DNA of 34,282 nucleotides from Methyloversatilis sp. (GTDB lineage Bacteria; Pseudomonadota; Gammaproteobacteria; Burkholderiales; Rhodocyclaceae), in assembly GCA_017984755.1 (NCBI GenBank), contig JAGNYW010000030.1, positions 1 to 34,282 of the forward strand, read 5' to 3'. The notes under the pieces were generated by a model that had not been told where the DNA came from, ran no database searches, and saw only the letters and a program-made list of their open reading frames with translations. Made by a program: the position numbers and the translations under genes. Positions 25,599 through 34,282 of the stretch are shown here, one piece after another (positions within the stretch are counted from its first letter, which is position 1; every line of letters begins with the position of its first letter).

Positions 25599-27431
25599 TC
25601 AGTGTCGTGTCAGTGCAGCATGAACGCCTGCCAGACGCTGCACCAGATCCTGCGGTCGGTGCACCAGCGCCCAGCCATGCTGGCCGAAAAGCAGCGGCAG
25701 GTAATCGTGCGCGGTTTCGTCGATGGTGACGCAGAACGGTGTGAGTCCCGCTGCGTGTGCAGCCTGCACCGCACGCCGGGTGTCTTCCAGCCCGTAGCGC
25801 CCTTCGTAGATATCGAGGTCGTTGGGCTTGCCGTCGGTGAGGATCAGCAGCAGGCGCTGGCGCTCCGGCCGTGCCTGCAGACGCAGCGTGGCGAGACGGA
25901 TGGCCGCCCCCATCCGCGTGTAGTAGCCGGGTTTGATGGCGCCGACACGGTCTCGCGCCGCGCCGCGCCACGGCTCATCGAACCCCTTCAGGTGCTGGAT
26001 GCGCACGTTCTGCCGCCTCACCGAGGTGAAGCCCAGCATTTCGAACGGATCGTCGCTGGCCGAAAGGGCTTCGCCGAAAACATAGAGCGCATCACGGATC
26101 ACATCGATGACGCGCGCCGTGTTGCTGGCGTAGGCGTCGGTCGAGAGCGAAAGGTCCGCCAGCAACAGCGTGGCCAGACTGCGTTCATTGCGTACCCGGC
26201 GGGTGAACACGGCGGGTGATTCACTGCGCGGGAATTGCGCGGCGTCCACGTGATGACGCACCCAGGCATCGAGATCGATCTCGTCGCCTTCGGACTGCGC
26301 ATGGGCTCGCGACGGTGCTGCACGCAGCACCTCCAGCCGTCGGCGAATGCGGCGCGCGGTCGCGCGCAGTGCCGGCGGCGGCACGAACGCGGCGGACGGC
26401 GTCGCCATCAGGATCTGCGCCGAACAGTGGTCCGGCAGCAGGCAGGCACGCCTGAAATCCCATTCCGGCAAGCGGATGCCCGGCCCCAGCGGCACATCGT
26501 CTGCGGCGGCACTGGGCAGGTCGAGATCGAACTTCACCCTTGATGCCGCGCTCTTTCCGTCAGGTGCGATGGCAAGGACCTCCATGTCGTCGGCTGCGGC
26601 CACCGCGTTCCCGTCCTCATCGTCGTCGCTGGCGCGATTCACCTTGATGAACTCACCCCACGACAGGATGGATTCGCCACGGAAGAACATCACAAGCGGC
26701 GCCTTGCCTCGCTCGTCCTGCACCGCCTCCGAACGACGGCGGCGCCCGTCCTGCTGTGAGCGCGGAGCCGACGGCGCCGCCTGGCCATCATCTTCAGCCT
26801 GCGAGCGCGATGCCGGTGCAGCCGGCGGGAGGCCGGCATCGAGCCACAGCCACACCGGTGCCACATCCACCGGGCGTATGCCCGTCGGCGACAGCAAGCC
26901 GTCGCCGCGCAGTGCCCGCTGCACGCACGCCTCGGCGCTGGCCGCTGCGCCCTTCAGGCGAGCCGTGTCGGGTCTGAGCGCGAGCTGTCCCTGCAGCAGC
27001 TGCGCGTGGCGCTCGCGCAATCCGGGAAGGATGTCGAGCGCGACCGCACCGGCACGCAGGTTGTCTCCGACCCAGTCACCGGTATGTTCGGTGACCGCCG
27101 CGAGTGCAGCCAGCCACAGATACAGCGCACGGTTGAGCGCCGGGTCCTCGAATACCGCGATGACCGGCGGCAGCGACAGCACTTCCGGCTCCAGCAGGCC
27201 GGTGGCAGCGTGGGTACCGGTGCCGGCCACGCGCTGCAGCCAGCCGCGCGGCCCGCCCGCGCGGCTGGCTGCAGCCGGCGCCACCCGCACCGCTGCGGGT
27301 CCGCCCGCCGCACGAAAGAGCATCCCGATGGCCCTCTGCATATCCGCCAGGCGTATTGCCGCCGCTTCGTACCGGGCGTCGGCTGCGCGACTGATGAAGC
27401 GGTGCCACTGTCGGCCGACCCACTCTTCCAT
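25599..27431 (-). CDS. norD: Nitric oxide reductase activation protein NorD
   Basis: This 610-residue protein ends in a VWA domain. The MIDAS motif DLSLSTD begins at Asp426, and a later strand LLLILTDGKPNDLDIYEGRYG is strongly conserved in NorD. The N-terminal two-thirds is helical and low in recognisable motifs. NorD works with the AAA+ protein NorQ to activate the NorCB complex, probably by helping insert the non-heme iron. The start at ATG 27431 overlaps the stop of the upstream gene (ATGA), so upstream in-frame codons were rejected. It is the last gene of the nor operon; 141 bp follow before the dnr gene, including a DNR box. Confidence 0.92.
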   Translation of the reverse strand: MEEWVGRQWHRFISRAADARYEAAAIRLADMQRAIGMLFRAAGGPAAVRVAPAAASRAGGPRGWLQRVAGTGTHAATGLLEPEVLSLPPVIAVFEDPALNRALYLWLAALAAVTEHTGDWVGDNLRAGAVALDILPGLRERHAQLLQGQLALRPDTARLKGAAASAEACVQRALRGDGLLSPTGIRPVDVAPVWLWLDAGLPPAAPASRSQAEDDGQAAPSAPRSQQDGRRRRSEAVQDERGKAPLVMFFRGESILSWGEFIKVNRASDDDEDGNAVAAADDMEVLAIAPDGKSAASRVKFDLDLPSAAADDVPLGPGIRLPEWDFRRACLLPDHCSAQILMATPSAAFVPPPALRATARRIRRRLEVLRAAPSRAHAQSEGDEIDLDAWVRHHVDAAQFPRSESPAVFTRRVRNERSLATLLLADLSLSTDAYASNTARVIDVIRDALYVFGEALSASDDPFEMLGFTSVRRQNVRIQHLKGFDEPWRGAARDRVGAIKPGYYTRMGAAIRLATLRLQARPERQRLLLILTDGKPNDLDIYEGRYGLEDTRRAVQAAHAAGLTPFCVTIDETAHDYLPLLFGQHGWALVHRPQDLVQRLAGVHAALTRH

Positions 27432-28411
27432 CAGGCATCCCTCCGCGTATCGGCGGCCTGCTCGGCCTTGCGCTGACGCAGGTTTTCCCTCACGGCATCG
27501 ACGCCGATCTTCCACGTCAGCAGCGGCGGATGCGCCTGCCGGCCCTGTGCTTCGTCACATGAATCCAGGCACTGACCGCACTGCACGCAGGAAAACATCA
27601 TGCGTTTGATGTTGCGAGGATGGAGGCGCATCGGGCAGCCGTGGTCGCAGGCAGCGCCCTTCGGGGAGACGTCCGTGGCACAGCTGCGGCAGTCGCGCGC
27701 ACGCTCGCGCTCGAAAGCCACCACCATGCCCTTGGGATTGAGCATCCAGACGAGGCTCTGGAAATAACCGACGGCACAGCCGAAGCGGCAGAACAGATGG
27801 CGTGCGAAGGCGAATTCGGCGGCGAAGAGCGCGGTACCGATGAGCAGGAAGCGCGCCTGATTGGCAGTGAGCGTTCCGGCGGCCAGATTGCCCCAGATGG
27901 TTGCCGGCGGCAGCAGGTAAGTCAGCAGCGTGATCGCCCACAGAAAGCCGAACACCAGACACAACAAGCCAAAAATCGGCCACCAGCGCCCGTCCGGAAC
28001 ACGGCCGGCGCGGTCGGTGCCCTGCCGGTCCCACAGACTGAGCTTGCCGCAGGCACGATGCAGCGTGGTGTTGAGCACTTCGACCAGCGTGAAGTGCGGG
28101 CACAGCCAGCCGCAATACAGACGGCCGTACCGCCAGGCAACGGCGAGAAAGGCGGCGATCACGACGATGGCGGGCAGGAAGCCGCGCAGGATGATGGACA
28201 GCGCCGCCTCATCGGCACTGATGCGCCCGGCACGGAACTCGTCGATGCCGAGACTCCAGCGCTGCCCGAGAAACCACAATTGCGTCTCGTTCAGGTCGAA
28301 ACGCAGCAGGTCAAGCGCCGGCGCCAGCAGAAACACTGCGAAGAAGGCGATCTGGAAGTAGAGGCGGCGCTGCTGCATGGGCAGGAAGAATCCGGGATAG
28401 GGGCCGCGCAT
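27431..28411 (-). CDS. Membrane polyferredoxin (NosR/NapH/CcoG-like)
   Basis: This 326-residue inner-membrane protein has about five hydrophobic helices and two ferredoxin-type cysteine sets near the C-terminus: Cys241, 244, 255, 259 and Cys275, 278, 281, 285. Two membrane-proximal pairs, CGWLCP (Cys100, Cys104) and CRFGC (Cys208, Cys212), match the NosR/NapH/CcoG group. Such proteins move electrons from quinol to periplasmic redox partners or act in metal handling. Placement between norQ and norD, with coupled translation into norD, implies a role in NO reductase assembly or electron supply. This place is not usual for the classical norE/norF. GTG 28414 directly before the ATG is a possible start. 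norQ ends 28 bp upstream. Confidence 0.85.
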   Translation of the reverse strand: MRGPYPGFFLPMQQRRLYFQIAFFAVFLLAPALDLLRFDLNETQLWFLGQRWSLGIDEFRAGRISADEAALSIILRGFLPAIVVIAAFLAVAWRYGRLYCGWLCPHFTLVEVLNTTLHRACGKLSLWDRQGTDRAGRVPDGRWWPIFGLLCLVFGFLWAITLLTYLLPPATIWGNLAAGTLTANQARFLLIGTALFAAEFAFARHLFCRFGCAVGYFQSLVWMLNPKGMVVAFERERARDCRSCATDVSPKGAACDHGCPMRLHPRNIKRMMFSCVQCGQCLDSCDEAQGRQAHPPLLTWKIGVDAVRENLRQRKAEQAADTRRDA

Positions 28412-28439
28412 CACCGAAGCAGCGGTGATGGCGCCCCGG

Positions 28440-29251
28440 TCAGCAGGCGGTCCCCAGCACCGCCTGCACCACCTCGTCCAGAGCGGCTGCGGTGTCGGCG
28501 TCGTCGGTCAACGCATCGACGATCGCGGCGCGGCATGCGGTGAGCATCGGCACGCCCGATTCGGCCAGCCGTGCAGCCATCACCAGCAGACGCGTGCTGA
28601 CGGTTTCTTCGAGGTCGTGTTCGGTCAGCCTGCGCAAGGCCTCGGCCAAGCGCACCAGCGCCTGCGCGCGTGCCGCGTCGACACCCGCTTCGGTCTGCAG
28701 GATCGCCTGTTCGACCGCCGCGGGAGGATAGCGGAAAGTGAGCGCCACGAAGCGCTGGCGCGTACTCGGCTTCAGGCTTTTCAGCAGGTTCTGGTAACCA
28801 GGGTTGTAGCTGATGACCAGCATGAACTCCGGTGGCGCCACCAGTTGTTCGCCGGTTCGCTCGATCGGCAGTACGCGCCGATCATCCGCCAGCGGGTGCA
28901 GCACCACCGTCGTGTCCTTGCGTGCCTCGACCACTTCGTCGAGATAGCAGATGGCACCCGTGCGCACTGCCCGGGCCAGTGGTCCGTCGGCCCATACGGT
29001 GCCGTTCAGGCCGATCAGGTGACGGCCAACCAGATCGGCTGCGGACAGGTCGTCGTGACAACTCACGGTGATGAGCGGCCGCCCGAGACGGGCGGCCATG
29101 TGCTCGACGAAACGCGTCTTGCCGCAGCCGGTCGGACCCTTGATCAGCAGCGGCAGGCGCTGGCGGAAGGCGTGCCCGAACAGGGCAACCTCCTCCGCCT
29201 GCTCCGCGTAGTAAGGCGTTGCGTCGAAACGCCGCGCTTCACTCTGATCCA

Positions 29252-29252
<1 letters not shown>
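28440..29252 (-). CDS. norQ: Nitric oxide reductase activation ATPase NorQ
   Basis: This 270-residue AAA+ ATPase is of the NorQ/CbbQ type. Walker A is GPTGCGKT (residues 39-46), Walker B is around AICYLDEVVEARKD, and VISYNPGYQNLLKSLKPSTRQRF is a NorQ/CbbQ hallmark. It forms a complex with the VWA protein NorD and drives the final metal insertion into NorCB. The start codon overlaps the norB stop (ATGA), which shows translational coupling. It is the third gene of the nor operon. Confidence 0.94.
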
Positions 29253-31154
<1,902 letters not shown>

Positions 31155-31209
31155 GGAAGCCCTCCTCCGATCATGACCGGCATAGCCTAGGGATTCGCTC
31201 GGGTATTTT

Positions 31210-31227
31210 CCTTGAACCGGTTCAAGG
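31210..31227. promoter_or_regulatory. FNR/DNR box upstream of norC
   Basis: CCTTGAACCGGTTCAAGG is a perfect 18-bp palindrome holding TTGAA-N4-TTCAA, one base per half-site away from the FNR/DNR consensus. Its centre is about 64 bp before the norC ATG. A TAGGCT hexamer on the minus strand (31189-31184), centred 32 bp downstream, is a weak -10 candidate at the distance expected for a class II site. Confidence 0.75.
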
Positions 31228-31300
31228 AAGCAGCAAGCTCATGTGCCGCGGGTGACGATGACCCTGATTGGAGAAGGGACATCCCGGACGGGACTGCAGC

Positions 31301-32887
31301 TCAGTGCGAGGTACCTTCGGAGCGGGAAATCTTGTTCCACACGTTGTACTTGCCGACCGGCTTGCTCATCGGCAAGCGCTTCACTTCCTTCAGCGTCGCG
31401 GCATCGAACACGACGAGTGCGCCCTCCATCTCCCACACGCTGGCCAGCGCGTAGCGACCGTCACGCGTGAACTCGACATGGGCCAGTGTCTTGCCCGGCT
31501 CGCGCACCGTGGCGACGGGCTGCAGCGTGGTCTTGTCGATCAGCGTCAGCGTGTCCTTCGCGGTCGGGCTCATCATCGAGTCGGTCCACGCGTAGCGCGT
31601 GTTTTCGTGACTGCGCATGAAGAAGCCGGGGCCGGGCGTGGGAATCGTGGTCACCAGCTTCCATGTGGCCATGTCGATCACGTCGATCGCCCCGTCCTTC
31701 AGATTCGGACTGGCGAGCACGGTGGTGCCCTTCCATGCGAAGGTGATGCCCGAACCCAGATGCGGCATGCCGGCGATCGGCAGTTCGGCGATCCTGCGCC
31801 TGATGTCCAGATTCACCACCTGCGCCGTCGGCGTGCCGTCCGTCTTCGAGCGCGTGGAACCCAGTACGTGGCGGTAGCTCTGGTCGAAGAAGAAGTCGTC
31901 GAGCGGCTCGTCCAGCAGCGTGCGGCGAACGCCGAGATAACCCGGCGTCGCAATGGATTCGCCCATCTTGTAGTCATGCACCAGACCGTCGTGTATCAGC
32001 TCGGCCTTAGGGTCGTAGGAAATCTCCCACAGTTCCGGAATGTCCTTCAGCGCCACCACGAAACTGCGGCGCGGTGCCGCGTCGTAGACCGCCGACACGC
32101 GCGACGCGGTCTTGCCGTCCAGCGTGGCGGCAGGGTAATTCCTGACGAGGTTCAGGTCGGCGTCGAACAGCGCCAGCGTGCGCGGCAGATAGTTCGCCGC
32201 CATCACGTACCTGCCGTCGCCGCTGACCGCGACGTTGCGCATGTTCAGCCCGGCGCGCACCTCGGCCACGACGGTGAGGTTCCACAGGTCGTACTTGGTG
32301 ATCCAGCCATCGCGCGAGCCGAAGAACACGAAGCGCCCGTCGGGCGTGAACTTCGGTCCGCCATGCAGCGCATACCGGCTGGCGAAACGATGGATGACCT
32401 CGAAGCGGTCGCCATCGACCAGCGACACATGATGATCGCCGCCTTCGACGACGACGAACAGGTTCATCGGATCAGCCGTCCAGACAGGCTTGTGCGGCAA
32501 GTTCGAAGCGTCGGCGCTTGCAACGCGGGAGGTGCGGATGTCATTTTCCGACCAAGTGGGCGCCGGCGTCACCGGCTGCAGGATCCAGTCGGTCAGTGCA
32601 CTGATTTCAGCCGCCGACAGGGTGCTGCGGAAGGCGGGCATCTGCGTGGCCCTGCGGCCGTCGGCAATCACTTTCGCCAGTTCGGCCGGACGCTGCCGCG
32701 CCAGACTTTCCGGCAGCAGCGCCGGACCCATGCCGCCGGTGCGCTGATCGCCGTGACAGGCGGCGCATTGCCGGCCGTACAGCGCCGCGGCATCCACATC
32801 CTGTGCGCGAACCTGGCCACAAACCATCCACATCAGGCCGGCGACCAGAAACAAGCGGCCGGCACCCATCCCATTCACATCAGGCAT
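31301..32887 (-). CDS. nirN: Cytochrome c/d1-domain protein NirN
   Basis: This 528-residue periplasmic protein has a signal peptide (about residues 7-29, ending VRA). A cytochrome c domain follows (CAACH: Cys41, Cys44, His45; axial Met83 in TQMPAF), then an eight-bladed d1-type propeller. NirN catalyses the last step of heme d1 synthesis, oxidation of dihydro-heme d1, before transfer to NirS. Segments such as SRVSAVYDAAPRRSFVVALKDIPELWEI resemble NirN/NirF; the NirS segment with the paired active-site histidines is not evident. ATG 32887 overlaps the end of nirJ; ATG 32869 is an alternative that would still keep the signal peptide. It follows nirJ directly, so nirH-nirJ-nirN form one unit. 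Confidence 0.83.
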   Translation of the reverse strand: MPDVNGMGAGRLFLVAGLMWMVCGQVRAQDVDAAALYGRQCAACHGDQRTGGMGPALLPESLARQRPAELAKVIADGRRATQMPAFRSTLSAAEISALTDWILQPVTPAPTWSENDIRTSRVASADASNLPHKPVWTADPMNLFVVVEGGDHHVSLVDGDRFEVIHRFASRYALHGGPKFTPDGRFVFFGSRDGWITKYDLWNLTVVAEVRAGLNMRNVAVSGDGRYVMAANYLPRTLALFDADLNLVRNYPAATLDGKTASRVSAVYDAAPRRSFVVALKDIPELWEISYDPKAELIHDGLVHDYKMGESIATPGYLGVRRTLLDEPLDDFFFDQSYRHVLGSTRSKTDGTPTAQVVNLDIRRRIAELPIAGMPHLGSGITFAWKGTTVLASPNLKDGAIDVIDMATWKLVTTIPTPGPGFFMRSHENTRYAWTDSMMSPTAKDTLTLIDKTTLQPVATVREPGKTLAHVEFTRDGRYALASVWEMEGALVVFDAATLKEVKRLPMSKPVGKYNVWNKISRSEGTSH

Positions 32888-34112
32888 GCCGCGCCTTCCG
32901 GCGTTCTTCGACCGCACTGAACGGAAGGATGGGAATCCGCCGGACATCGCTGCCGCTGATCGCGCCGATTTCGTCATCGCGCAGGTAGCAGCCGGGATCT
33001 TCGGCCCAGGGGTCGTTGGTCAGCTGCTGCGCACGCACGCGGGTGTTGCCACCGCAGATGTCGAAATATCGGCAGTCGGCGCAGCGGCCGCCGACCGGAC
33101 GCGGATGCGCCTTCAGACCGGCCATCAAGGGATCTGAGGTATCGGCCCAGATCTCGCTGAACGGGCGCTCGCGAACCGATCCCAGCGAGTAATGCCACCA
33201 CATGGTGTCCGGATGCACATGGCCGAGATTGTCGATGTTGGCCACATTGACGCCGGACGAATTGCCGCCCCAGGCCACGAGGCGAGCGCGCAAGGCGTCG
33301 GCCCACTGCGGCATGCGCTGCTGCACCCACTGCAGCAGCCAGGGCCCGTCGGCATCGTTGTTGCCGGTGACGTATTCATCCGGCCTGCCGGCGACGGCCG
33401 CCACCCAGGCCCGCTCGAACAGCAGGTCGAGCGCCGCACGCGTGGCAGCGAACTGCGCGTCCGTGCCGCGATGGATGTTGCCGCGACCGGCGTAGTTCAG
33501 ATGCGAGAAATAGAACTTTTCCGCATCTTCGGTCTGCATGAGGTCGAGCAGCGCCGGCAGGTCGTGCGCATTGAATGCCGTCATCGTGAAGCGCAGGCCA
33601 ACCTTCACACCACGCTCGTGCAGCAGGCGCACGGCATTCAGGCTGCGGTCGAATGCGCCATCGAGGCGGCGGAACTTGTCATGCGTCTCGCGCAGGCCGT
33701 CGAGACTGATGCCGACATAGTTGAAGCCGGCTTCGGCCACGCGGTCGGCCATCGCCTCGTCGATCAGCGTGCCGTTGGTCGACAGGCCGACGTAGAAGCG
33801 CATCGCCTTCGCCCGCGCCGCGATGTCGAAAATATCCGGCCGCATCAGCGGCTCGCCGCCGGACAGGATCAGCACCGGCACGTGGAACGCCTTCAGATCG
33901 TCCATCACGCCGAACACTTCGTCGGTCGACAGCTCACCCGCGTAGTCGCGGTCGGCAGACAGCGCGTAGCAGTGCCTGCAGGTCAGATTGCAGCGGCGGA
34001 TCAGGTTCCAGATCACCACCGGGCCGCCCGGTTTAACGCTGCGGACCGACGGATAGACACCGCTGGATTCGGCTTGCGCGAGTTCGCGCATGAACTGGCT
34101 GATGCGGAACAT
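32880..34112 (-). CDS. nirJ: Heme d1 biosynthesis radical SAM protein NirJ
   Basis: This 410-residue radical SAM enzyme has the CxxxCxxC cluster motif CNLTCRHC (Cys41, Cys45, Cys48). The SAM-binding segment LILSGGEPLMRPD follows. A C-terminal SPASM-like part has further cysteines (GGRCADCRYFDICGGN and GCYL) that should hold a second cluster. NirJ replaces two propionate side chains of the heme d1 precursor by oxo groups. It lies 2 bp after the preceding Lrp-like gene and overlaps the nirN start by 8 bp. Length is slightly above the roughly 390 residues usual for the family. Confidence 0.94.
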   Translation of the reverse strand: MFRISQFMRELAQAESSGVYPSVRSVKPGGPVVIWNLIRRCNLTCRHCYALSADRDYAGELSTDEVFGVMDDLKAFHVPVLILSGGEPLMRPDIFDIAARAKAMRFYVGLSTNGTLIDEAMADRVAEAGFNYVGISLDGLRETHDKFRRLDGAFDRSLNAVRLLHERGVKVGLRFTMTAFNAHDLPALLDLMQTEDAEKFYFSHLNYAGRGNIHRGTDAQFAATRAALDLLFERAWVAAVAGRPDEYVTGNNDADGPWLLQWVQQRMPQWADALRARLVAWGGNSSGVNVANIDNLGHVHPDTMWWHYSLGSVRERPFSEIWADTSDPLMAGLKAHPRPVGGRCADCRYFDICGGNTRVRAQQLTNDPWAEDPGCYLRDDEIGAISGSDVRRIPILPFSAVEERRKARHA

Positions 34113-34114
34113 GG

Positions 34115-34282
34115 TCAGTTTCCCGTGAGGCGCAATCCGGTCTTCTTCAGGATCGCAGTGGAATAGAGGATGTCGTGACCGCGGCAGGACGCGCCGAGCA
34201 GCGCTTCGACGTGGCGCGCCTGCTGCTCCACGTCTTCGTGCGAACGGCCATGCAGCATCGCGAACAGGTTGTAGGGCCAGTC
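34115..34282 (-). CDS. nirH: Siroheme decarboxylase subunit, NirH-like (partial)
   Basis: Only the last 55 residues are inside the window. They contain WPYNLFAMLHGRS and the end ILYSTAILKKTGLRL, both typical of the Lrp/AsnC-type NirD/L/G/H family that decarboxylates siroheme to didecarboxysiroheme, the step before NirJ. Position just before nirJ fits NirH, as in the common nir order, but NirL or NirG cannot be excluded from this fragment. The stop is 2 bp from the nirJ start. The rest of the gene lies beyond the right edge. Confidence 0.75.
   Translation of the reverse strand, partial: DWPYNLFAMLHGRSHEDVEQQARHVEALLGASCRGHDILYSTAILKKTGLRLTGN

Noticed and set aside
31301-32887. Calling the c/d1 protein NirS (nitrite reductase)
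   Set aside because: The NirS segment with active-site histidines is not evident, the propeller resembles NirN/NirF, and the gene follows nirJ as nirN does in heme d1 clusters.
31268-32920. A 550-codon plus-strand frame opposite nirN
   Set aside because: It lies antisense to a complete cytochrome c/d1-domain gene and has no recognisable motif.

Overview
The window looks like the chromosome of a GC-rich betaproteobacterium that combines methylotrophy with denitrification. Rhodocyclales, in particular Methyloversatilis-like organisms, are the best guess. This rests on a XoxF-type methanol dehydrogenase cluster, nor and nir denitrification genes with an FNR/DNR-type regulator, and an FKBP-TamA-TamB block. 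The taxon is an inference from gene content and protein style, not from a marker gene.

Layout. Positions 1-1686 (+): the 3' part of an MFS transporter and a small LapA-domain membrane protein. Positions 1685-1776: an imperfect inverted repeat. Positions 1783-7967 (-): an FKBP-type prolyl isomerase, TamA (probable TTG start) and TamB, tightly packed. Positions 8441-13789 (+): a six-gene operon matching mxaR-S-A-C-K-L (MoxR ATPase, DUF58 protein, MxaA, VWA protein MxaC, TPR protein MxaK, VWA protein MxaL), mostly joined by ATGA overlaps. Positions 13790-14320: a non-coding region with two hairpins, one a nearly uninterrupted 43-nt inverted repeat. Positions 14321-17643 (+): xoxF, an intrinsic terminator, xoxG and xoxJ. 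Positions 17666-19472 (+): a secreted trypsin-like protease with a TPR-like tail and an unrecognised exported protein. Positions 19520-21604 (-): a response regulator with PAS, GGDEF and EAL domains. Positions 21987-24660 (+): oligopeptidase A and a DUF4124/glutaredoxin-like exported protein. Positions 24696-34282 (-): a denitrification region that reads, in its own direction, nirH (partial)-nirJ-nirN, then norC-norB-norQ-polyferredoxin-norD, then a DNR-like regulator.

How the genes work together. XoxF oxidises methanol in the periplasm with PQQ and, judging from its Asp-x-Asp motif, a lanthanide. XoxG is its likely electron acceptor and XoxJ its periplasmic partner. The mxaRSACKL-type operon just upstream belongs to a set known for maturing the calcium enzyme MxaFI, but no mxaF or mxaI is present in the window. 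On the other strand, NorCB reduces nitric oxide, with NorQ and NorD for assembly, while NirH, NirJ and NirN belong to heme d1 synthesis for cytochrome cd1 nitrite reductase. Two FNR/DNR-type boxes, upstream of norC and upstream of the regulator gene itself, tie the nor operon to the regulator. The two metabolic blocks lie about 5 kb apart, separated by c-di-GMP and peptidase genes.

No rRNA, tRNA, CRISPR array, insertion sequence or transposase was recognised.
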